This document shows, piece by piece, positions 55,491-64,000 of a DNA stretch of 64,000 bases; within the stretch, counting starts at the first letter, position 1, and each line of letters starts with the position of its first letter. The notes beneath the pieces are model-generated. The model searched no databases. It worked only from the letters and a program-made list of their open reading frames with translations, and was not told the origin of the DNA. Source of the stretch: Prolixibacteraceae bacterium (GTDB taxonomy: Bacteria > Bacteroidota > Bacteroidia > Bacteroidales > Prolixibacteraceae); assembly GCA_019720755.1 (NCBI GenBank), contig CP081303.1, positions 3,141,001 to 3,205,000 on the forward strand, in the 5' to 3' direction. Made by a program: the position numbers and the translations under genes.

Positions 55491-56390
55491 ATGCAAAAAA
55501 AATTAGAATTAGTTTCATGTCATGTGATTCCTCAAATTGATGAGGGAATACGATTATATAACTATTTAATTGGAATTTTTGTTGAGCTACCGTCAGGCAA
55601 AAGTGTAAAAAAAGCTATAAAAAATGGGCATATTTTTGTAGATGGTGAAACTGCTTCTTCTGGACTATGGGTCAAAGAAGGGATGAATATAGCTTTGTAT
55701 CACCCTGCTGAGGCTACACTCAAACCTTATAGTACGGATCTCGATATTGTTTATGAAGATAATTGGTTGGCTGTGGTGAACAAACCTGCTGGTTTAACGA
55801 CTAGTGGAAATCGTTTTGATACACTTGAAAATGCTGTTCAGGGTAAACTCCAATATAGCAATGCCCCAGATGCATATGTAAACTTTAGAGCAGTCCATCG
55901 TCTTGATAAGGCTACTTCTGGATTAGTTATAATTGCTAAAACCAAGAAGTGTCGAATTATGCTAGGACAGATGTTAGAGTCAAAAGAGATTACCAAAAAG
56001 TATTATGCTATTATCATGGGGGACATTCAAGACAATGGTGTTTGTTGTAGCCCTATTAATAATACTAATGCCCGTACTCTATTCGAAAAGATTGATTCAG
56101 TTCCTTCTCTTAGATCTAAAAGACTCACCTTAGTTCAATTGTCGCCTATTACTGGTCGCACCCACCAGCTTAGGATACATATGGCTCAAAAGGGTACTCC
56201 TATACTAGGGGACACTCTTTATGGTACGCAAGGAAATATATTGAAGGGGAAAGGACTATTTCTTTGTGCATATTTTCTCTTTTTTAAACATCCATTTACA
56301 CAGGAGTCTATGAATATGAAAATTGAACTCCCTCATAAGTATAAGAAGCGAATGGAAATAGAGAAAACACAGTATCACAAATATGTTTAG
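55491..56390 (+). CDS. RluA-family pseudouridine synthase
   Basis: The 299-aa enzyme isomerises uridine to pseudouridine in rRNA or tRNA. An S4-like N-terminal region (residues ~15-75, GKSVKKAIKNGHIFVDGETA) precedes the catalytic domain. That domain has VVNKPAGLTTSGNRF, AVHRLDKATSGLVIIAKTKK (catalytic Asp in HRLD) and TGRTHQLRIHMAQKGTPILG. It is slightly short in the linker but otherwise complete. RluA, RluC and RluD specificity cannot be separated from the sequence alone. Confidence 0.93.
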   Translation: MQKKLELVSCHVIPQIDEGIRLYNYLIGIFVELPSGKSVKKAIKNGHIFVDGETASSGLWVKEGMNIALYHPAEATLKPYSTDLDIVYEDNWLAVVNKPAGLTTSGNRFDTLENAVQGKLQYSNAPDAYVNFRAVHRLDKATSGLVIIAKTKKCRIMLGQMLESKEITKKYYAIIMGDIQDNGVCCSPINNTNARTLFEKIDSVPSLRSKRLTLVQLSPITGRTHQLRIHMAQKGTPILGDTLYGTQGNILKGKGLFLCAYFLFFKHPFTQESMNMKIELPHKYKKRMEIEKTQYHKYV

Positions 56391-56612
56391 TTCTTAGTGA
56401 AAATGTCTGTTGTATATCTCTTTAATTTGAAACAAGTAAGAACTATATGATTCTAGTAGCAGAGTTTATACAAATCGTTTATATTCTTTATTATTTTGAA
56501 TAAAATCATATTCTGATCTAAACGTAAAATTTATCATAAATTCCTAACACTAAGGAAAAAATATCTATGTATAGTGAAATTATACAAAGCGAAATAGTAA
56601 TTTTGCGGTGTT

Positions 56613-58388
56613 ATGGAAAAAATGAATGCAATATTAAAGAAGATTGAGAAATGGAGAATGGAACGCATCTCCGAAAGAAAATTTATTCTTCTTCTTAGTT
56701 TGGTAGTTGGAGCTTTAAGTGGACTTGCAGCTATCGTATTGAAAAATCTAATTCACTTTACAATTCATCATCTAACTGGTAATTTTAGTGTGGATGATGT
56801 GAGTTATCAATATTTGGCATATCCAATGATTGGGATATTGATAACAGTACTTCTAATACGTTATGTGATCAAAGAAGATCTGGGGCATGGTGTTTCAAAG
56901 ATTCTTTATGCTTTTTCTAAAAAGAATAGTAAGATATCTAAACACAACATGTACTCTTCGATGCTTACTAGTACCATAACCATTGGTTTTGGTGGCTCTG
57001 TCGGTGCTGAGGCTCCTGTGGCACTTACTGGTGCTGCTATTGGCTCAAACCTAGCTCAAACATTTCGTTTAAATTATCGTGCAATTACCCTACTTGCTGG
57101 ATGTGGTTCATCTGCTGCTATTGCTGGAATCTTTAATGCTCCTTTGGCAGGATTACTTTTTACGATAGAGGTACTAATGATTGACTTGACTATGTCATCA
57201 TTGCTACCCCTATTGATCTCTGCCGTGACTGCAACAACTACTTCTTATTTTTTGATGGGGGATGGATACCACTTTAGATTCAGCTTAAATCAATCTTTTG
57301 ATGTGAATAATCTTCATTGGGTCATTATCTTAGGAATCATATGTGGGTTAATTTCAGTCTACTTTACTCGTGTGATGAAATGGGTTGAGGGTTATTTTAA
57401 GAAACAGGATAGGTTCTTAAACAGAATCCTTATTGGTGGTGTTGGATTAGGAATATTGATTTTTCTATTCCCTTCGTTATGGGGTGAGGGGTATGTCTCT
57501 ATCAATCAAATATTGAATGGAAATTATACGGATGTGTTAAATAATTCTGTTTTCTACTCTCTCAAGAATAATCAAACATTACTTATTATCGTTTTTATTG
57601 CCATATTGGCTTTTAAGGTGTTTGCTACAGCAATTACTACAGGTGCTGGTGGTGTTGGTGGTATCTTTGCACCAACGCTCTTTATGGGGTGTTTTGCTGG
57701 TTTTATATTTTCGTCGATAGTGAATCAAGGAAGCCCAGAGTTAGCTACTGAAAATTATGCCCTGTATGGAATGGCTGGAGTTATGTCTGGTGTAATGTTT
57801 GCTCCGATGACCGCGGTATTTCTTATCGCTGAAATAACTGGAGGGTATACGCTATTTGTTCCTTTATTGATCTCTTCGGCATGTGCTTATTTGACAATTT
57901 TGGCTTTCGAGAAACACTCTCTTTACCACTGCCATTTGGCAGAAAGAGGGGAGCTTTTAACACACAATAAAGATAAGACAGTTCTAACTTTAATGAAATT
58001 AAGAAAGGTGATCGAAACCGATCTTGTCACTATTGATGAAGAGGCTTGTCTTGGTGACTTGGTGAAGGTCATCTCTAAAAGTAAAAGAAATATTTTCCCT
58101 GTAATCGATAAGGATAATAATTTTAGAGGAGTCGTTCTTCTAGATAATATCCGTAGTATCATGTTCAATAAGGAGATGTATCATAAAACTTCTGTCACGG
58201 ATTTGATGGTAATGCCACCAGAAATGGTGCACCCTGACGAAAGTATGGAAAAAGTTATGAAAAAATTTAAATCTTCGGGGGCGTGGAACTTACCGGTTGT
58301 GGAGAATCGAAAATATATTGGTTTTATCTCTAAAGCAACTATCTTTAGTGCTTATCGTAGTGTACTTGTACACTTCTCCGAAGAGTAA
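56613..58388 (+). CDS. ClC-type chloride channel/antiporter with CBS pair
   Basis: The 591-aa membrane protein shows the ClC helices and ion-site motifs: [20 protein letters not shown] (GxEAP in the position of GREGP, gating Glu kept), [40 protein letters not shown] (helix F-N region) and [20 protein letters not shown]. Residues ~465-585 are two CBS domains ([43 protein letters not shown] region) that bind adenine nucleotides. It is a H+/Cl- antiporter or Cl-/F- channel. It stands alone, upstream of glyA. Confidence 0.92.
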   Translation: MEKMNAILKKIEKWRMERISERKFILLLSLVVGALSGLAAIVLKNLIHFTIHHLTGNFSVDDVSYQYLAYPMIGILITVLLIRYVIKEDLGHGVSKILYAFSKKNSKISKHNMYSSMLTSTITIGFGGSVGAEAPVALTGAAIGSNLAQTFRLNYRAITLLAGCGSSAAIAGIFNAPLAGLLFTIEVLMIDLTMSSLLPLLISAVTATTTSYFLMGDGYHFRFSLNQSFDVNNLHWVIILGIICGLISVYFTRVMKWVEGYFKKQDRFLNRILIGGVGLGILIFLFPSLWGEGYVSINQILNGNYTDVLNNSVFYSLKNNQTLLIIVFIAILAFKVFATAITTGAGGVGGIFAPTLFMGCFAGFIFSSIVNQGSPELATENYALYGMAGVMSGVMFAPMTAVFLIAEITGGYTLFVPLLISSACAYLTILAFEKHSLYHCHLAERGELLTHNKDKTVLTLMKLRKVIETDLVTIDEEACLGDLVKVISKSKRNIFPVIDKDNNFRGVVLLDNIRSIMFNKEMYHKTSVTDLMVMPPEMVHPDESMEKVMKKFKSSGAWNLPVVENRKYIGFISKATIFSAYRSVLVHFSEE

Positions 58389-58453
58389 AACCTATTAGAA
58401 TTACCAAAACCAAGAGTTCATTTTTATTTTTTAACCTTTTTGAATTTATTATC

Positions 58454-59734
58454 ATGGTAATAGATAAGCAAGTGTTCGATCTTATCGAGCAAGAAAACCA
58501 AAGACAATTAGAAGGTATAGAGCTTATTGCTTCTGAAAACTTTGTTTCGGATCAGGTGATGTCTGCTGCAGGATCTTGTTTGACTAACAAGTATGCGGAG
58601 GGATATCCTGGTCATCGTTATTATGGCGGTTGTCAGGTAGTAGATCAAGTTGAACAGTTGGCAATTGATCGCCTATGTGAACTTTATGGTGCTACGTATG
58701 CTAATGTGCAACCTCACTCTGGTGCCCAAGCTAATATGGCGGTTCTATTGACATGTTTAAAGCCAGGGGATAAATTTATGGGACTTGATTTGGCCCATGG
58801 TGGACACCTTTCTCATGGATCTCCCGTTAATAGCTCTGGGATGCTATACAATCCTGTTGCTTATACAGTTGAGGAGTCTACTGGAATGATCGACTATGAT
58901 AAGATGGAAGCAATTGCTTTGACAGAGAAACCAAAACTAATTATTGGTGGTGCTTCTGCATATTCTAGAGAGTGGGATTATGCTCGTATGAGAGAAATTG
59001 CAGATAAGGTGGGAGCTATCTTTATGGTGGATATGGCTCATACTGCTGGTTTAATTGCTGCTGGAGTTCTTTCTAACCCTGTTCCTTATGCTCATATCGT
59101 TACCTCTACAACACATAAAACACTTCGAGGCCCTCGTGGTGGTATTATTCTACTGGGAGAGGACTTTGTTAATCCTTGGGGGGTTAAAACGCCTAAAGGA
59201 GTAGAAAAGATGATGTCTGCAATGTTAAATACTTCTGTTTTTCCTGGTGTACAAGGTGGACCTCTTGAGCATATTATTGCGGCCAAAGCAGTGGCATTTG
59301 GTGAGGCTCTTAAACCTGAGTACAAAGAGTACCAAGAGCAGGTGAAGAAAAATGCGAATGTAATGGCTGAAGCTTTTGTTCGTAAAGGGTATAAGGTGAT
59401 CTCTGATGGTACTGATAACCACTTGATGCTTATTGACCTTCGTACAAAGTTCCCTGAAATCACTGGAAAGAAGGTGGAAAACATATTAGTTAAGGCGGAT
59501 ATAACAATCAATAAAAATATGGTGCCTTTTGATTCAAGGTCACCATTCTCTACTTCTGGACTGCGTGTAGGAACTCCTGCAATCACAACCCGAGGATTAA
59601 AAGAAGAACATATGGCACCAATTGTTGACCTTATTGATGAAGTGATTTCTAATATCGACAATGATGAAGTAATTGCTTCAGTGAAAGAACGTGTTAATAA
59701 AATGATGTCTTCTTTCCCTAAGTTTGCTTGGTAG
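58454..59734 (+). CDS. glyA: Serine hydroxymethyltransferase
   Basis: The 426-aa PLP enzyme interconverts serine and glycine with tetrahydrofolate. Motifs are [75 protein letters not shown], and the PLP lysine in [35 protein letters not shown] closes the domain. Length is normal. A strong hairpin terminator follows. Confidence 0.97.
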   Translation: MVIDKQVFDLIEQENQRQLEGIELIASENFVSDQVMSAAGSCLTNKYAEGYPGHRYYGGCQVVDQVEQLAIDRLCELYGATYANVQPHSGAQANMAVLLTCLKPGDKFMGLDLAHGGHLSHGSPVNSSGMLYNPVAYTVEESTGMIDYDKMEAIALTEKPKLIIGGASAYSREWDYARMREIADKVGAIFMVDMAHTAGLIAAGVLSNPVPYAHIVTSTTHKTLRGPRGGIILLGEDFVNPWGVKTPKGVEKMMSAMLNTSVFPGVQGGPLEHIIAAKAVAFGEALKPEYKEYQEQVKKNANVMAEAFVRKGYKVISDGTDNHLMLIDLRTKFPEITGKKVENILVKADITINKNMVPFDSRSPFSTSGLRVGTPAITTRGLKEEHMAPIVDLIDEVISNIDNDEVIASVKERVNKMMSSFPKFAW

Positions 59735-59771
59735 TTACAATTGTTACCATAATAGAGTATTATAGATAAAT

Positions 59772-59820
59772 AAAATCCCTATTAAACGCCAATTGTTGAC
59801 GTTTAAATAGGGATTTTTTA
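59772..59820 (+). terminator. Intrinsic terminator after glyA
   Basis: AAATCCCTATTAAACG on the left pairs imperfectly (one T bulge) with CGTTTAAATAGGGATTT on the right, followed by T6. The 150 bp to the next gene hold nothing else of note. Confidence 0.88.
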
Positions 59821-59971
59821 TGTTCTTTTAATATGTTTGTGTGACTTCTCAGAAATACTTTAAAATTGTCGACATTTTAGAGCTCTTGTAATGAATTCTG
59901 TAATTTGAATCCTTCAATAGAAATTTGTTTTGATAACAAGGTTTTAATATATGTCGTAATACTATATGTAT

Positions 59972-60646
59972 TTATAATCCAATACCAAGTCCAACAGCGA
60001 GATAGGCCATGTCATTTTTAATGTCCTCATGAAATTCTGCTATGGAATATCGATACCCAACTTCTAAGGTGAGGTATGTTCTTTTTATTGTTTCCGCATT
60101 GCCACTATTATCAAAAATACAGAAATTAAAGTTCGCTGCTGGCGTCAAATTTAAGTTTCTGCTAAATTTGTATTTATCCCCTTTAAATTCTAGATTCATT
60201 CCAGAATAGCCCAGTTTTCCTAATAGAATAAACCTGTGTTTTCTTAAAGGAATTATCCAACCTGCTCCTATATCTATTCCGTAGAATCTTTTTGTGGCAT
60301 TATCCTCAGAAAACCGATTCCCATCATCTGTGATTATATCTAAACTTTGATGATCGAGTGTTATATCAATATCATACTTTGTATAAGTAGCACTTCCCTC
60401 GATATATAAACGTCCATTTGTTACACTTGTTTGACAAATTACTCCATTTTTGAAGACTAATCCGCTGATTGTTGATTCAGGTATTAGTAATGAAATACCA
60501 AGATTATAACTTGTACTTGTCTTCTGGAGATTAATTTCTGTGTCTGACGGATTGTCTTCTTTCATTATCTTGTTTTGTCCTTTTGTTATTGTATGTACGG
60601 TTATAAACAATAATAAAAGAAAAATTGTTAGATAGCATTTTGTCAT
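59972..60646 (-). CDS. Hypothetical outer-membrane beta-barrel-like protein
   Basis: The 224-aa protein starts with a signal peptide (YLTIFLLLLFITVHTITKGQ, Gln-ending). Alternating beta strands follow: SYNLGISLLIPESTISGLVF, GRLYIEGSATYTKYDIDITL, IGAGWIIPLRKHRFILLGKL, RTYLTLEVGYRYSI and the end MAYLAVGLGIGL. This is the look of a small 8-stranded outer-membrane barrel, but no family is recognised. It ends the unique DNA before the rRNA promoter region and is divergent from it. Confidence 0.6.
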   Translation of the reverse strand: MTKCYLTIFLLLLFITVHTITKGQNKIMKEDNPSDTEINLQKTSTSYNLGISLLIPESTISGLVFKNGVICQTSVTNGRLYIEGSATYTKYDIDITLDHQSLDIITDDGNRFSEDNATKRFYGIDIGAGWIIPLRKHRFILLGKLGYSGMNLEFKGDKYKFSRNLNLTPAANFNFCIFDNSGNAETIKRTYLTLEVGYRYSIAEFHEDIKNDMAYLAVGLGIGL

Positions 60647-60770
60647 AGTTTTGTATTTAAGTAATGTTTTTAATAATGAAACTACATAGATTTATTCTGA
60701 TACATACTGTTTATTATCAGAGTGTAGAGAGTTTTTTTTGTTTTTTTTACAAAAAAAACATTGTTTTTTA

Positions 60771-60803
60771 TTTGGAATTATGGATTAAAAAGATGTTTCT
60801 TTG
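60771..60803 (+). promoter_or_regulatory. rRNA promoter P1
   Basis: TTTGG at 60771-60775 and TTTCTTTG at 60796-60803, 20 bp apart, fit the Bacteroidota -33/-7 pattern. It is the weakest of three such pairs before 16S because the -7 starts TT not TA. Confidence 0.55.
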
Positions 60804-61012
60804 CATCGCTTTTAACAACAAAAGCACTTCGTTCTAAGACAACATTGAGAGATTCTGAATATTATCCCTTCCGCTGTGTGACTCCATTGATTCTAGCGAG
60901 ATGAGAAAGAGAGGACATAAGAAGCTGATAGAAGAGCAGAAGATTGACAAGGTTTTAGATTTTGAAATAATTGAGAGTGTGATTTTAAGTGAAAAAAATA
61001 AATCAATTTTTA

Positions 61013-61045
61013 TTTGGATCTTAAAAATGTAAAGTGTTATCTTTG
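61013..61045 (+). promoter_or_regulatory. rRNA promoter P2
   Basis: TTTGG at 61013-61017 and TATCTTTG at 61038-61045, 20 bp apart: a full match to the Bacteroidota housekeeping promoter. Confidence 0.75.
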
Positions 61046-61113
61046 CACTCACGTTCTAAAAAAGCGAACATTGTTTTTTAGTTTTTCGGAGACGAAAAAT
61101 AAATGAAAAAACA

Positions 61114-61146
61114 TTTGGAGTTTAAAGATAAAATGATTTATCTTTG
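61114..61146 (+). promoter_or_regulatory. rRNA promoter P3
   Basis: TTTGG at 61114-61118 and TATCTTTG at 61139-61146, again 20 bp apart, about 150 bp before the mature 16S end. Spacing and boxes are the same as in P2. Confidence 0.75.
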
Positions 61147-61295
61147 CAACCGCAAAAACATCGGAGCAACGGCGACGATGGATGAATAAGAGATAAGTTC
61201 TTTGAAGATATTTTTTTGATAATGACAAGTACAAAAAGCAACCGTCAATCAATAGATTTTTGAGTTTTTGTTGAGCTAAATTAATTAACTTTTTA

Positions 61296-62823
<1,528 letters not shown>

Positions 62824-62962
62824 GAGCCGACAAGAACGGTTTAAGAAAATCGACAGATTAGGTTGTTTTTTCTTGTCATATCAAAAAAACCTTATATACC
62901 CACATGACCAACGTGGTGATAGCGTAAGCTGAAAAACTAAGGTGGTTATGTTTTTATAGCAT

Positions 62963-63036
62963 AGTCCCGTAGCTCAGCTGGTTAGAGCGCTACACTGATA
63001 ATGTAGAGGTCCCCAGTTCAAGTCTGGGCGGGACTA
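62963..63036 (+). tRNA. tRNA-Ile (GAT anticodon)
   Basis: A 74-nt cloverleaf has acceptor AGTCCCG paired with CGGGACT, discriminator A, D-arm GCTCAGCTGGTTAGAGC, and anticodon arm CTACACTGATAATGTAG with GAT. CCA is not encoded (ACA follows). It lies in the 16S-23S spacer as usual. Confidence 0.96.
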
Positions 63037-63060
63037 CATTTAAGATAACGCAGGTTATTG

Positions 63061-63134
63061 GGGGGATTAGCTCAGTTGGCTAGAGCGCCTGCCTTGCACG
63101 CAGGAGGTCATCGGTTCGACTCCGATATTCTCCA
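63061..63134 (+). tRNA. tRNA-Ala (TGC anticodon)
   Basis: The acceptor GGGGGAT pairs with ATTCTCC with two G-T pairs. The D-arm, the anticodon arm CCTGCCTTGCACGCAGG with TGC, and the T-arm ATCGGTTCGACTCCGAT are intact. CCA is not encoded. It is the second spacer tRNA. Confidence 0.96.
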
Positions 63135-63249
63135 CACATTTATACTGATTAACTAATTAGTGTATATAAGTTCTTTGACATTCTGGAAGAAGTAATCTGT
63201 AAAAAGAATACAACAGTAATATTTTAGATTAACGAAAAGGTTAATGTAA

Positions 63250-64000
<751 letters not shown>

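Noticed and set aside
59092..59661. Reverse-strand open frame of 189 codons
   Set aside because: It is antisense to glyA, whose motifs are conserved across the same bases.

Overview
The window is a chromosomal segment of a marine-type Bacteroidota bacterium, most likely order Bacteroidales/Marinilabiliales. The evidence is SusC/SusD and TonB-linked receptors, AT-rich DNA, TAnnTTTG-type promoters in front of the rRNA operon, family-typical genes (DUF4783, six-bladed beta-propeller lipoprotein, A2M with PBP1C), and a 16S-Ile-Ala-23S operon at the right edge. Assignment below order would need a 16S comparison.

Left accessory region (1-8.9 kb). A fragment of an RND efflux pump gene (reverse strand) breaks off at about 376-385. 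Beyond it lies a very AT-rich peptide-export locus: a five-helix membrane protein, a 65-aa double-glycine precursor whose leader holds a 27-bp in-frame tandem duplication, an intrinsic terminator, a secreted CarboxypepD_reg-like protein, a membrane-anchored thioredoxin-like protein, and a C39-peptidase ABC exporter. Next comes a pile of broken insertion sequences: an ISAs1-type transposase cut by an ISL3-type element, which is cut by an IS3-type element, which abuts a truncated beta-propeller lipoprotein gene.

Housekeeping core (9.6-29 kb): ribF, gdhA, a CvfB-like RNA-binding protein, a beta-helix lyase-like lipoprotein, an NtrY-like histidine kinase with rlmH, a DUF4783 protein, a BrkB-family protein, ruvC, deoD, the aroB-aroA-tadA cluster, a YjjG-like phosphatase, MgtC and a secreted sulfatase. 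A nearly intact ISAs1-family element with 10-bp target duplications (29283-30512) sits between the sulfatase and a SusC/SusD pair, so sulfatase, lyase and SusCD may form or derive from a polysaccharide-utilisation neighbourhood.

Corrinoid/tetrapyrrole locus (36.5-46.1 kb). Two cobalamin riboswitches precede two transcription units. The first has a binding lipoprotein, permease and ATPase (BtuF/C/D-like) plus an ABC-2 type ATPase/permease pair. The second has a TonB-dependent receptor and two tandem lipoprotein paralogues of the CbiK cobaltochelatase that keep the two histidines spaced 62 residues apart. Metal-chelatase homologues outside the cytoplasm under B12 control are the most interesting biochemical feature here.

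Right part (46-64 kb): an alpha-2-macroglobulin lipoprotein paired with PBP1C, an unrecognised 373-aa protein, an RluA-type pseudouridine synthase, a ClC channel/antiporter with CBS domains, glyA, an outer-membrane-like hypothetical protein, and an rRNA operon with three tandem promoters. Two intergenic loci (about 9300 and 36075) share an unusual design: 11-bp tandem repeats running into their own inverted copies. The second forms a perfect 28-bp hairpin with a 3-nt loop.
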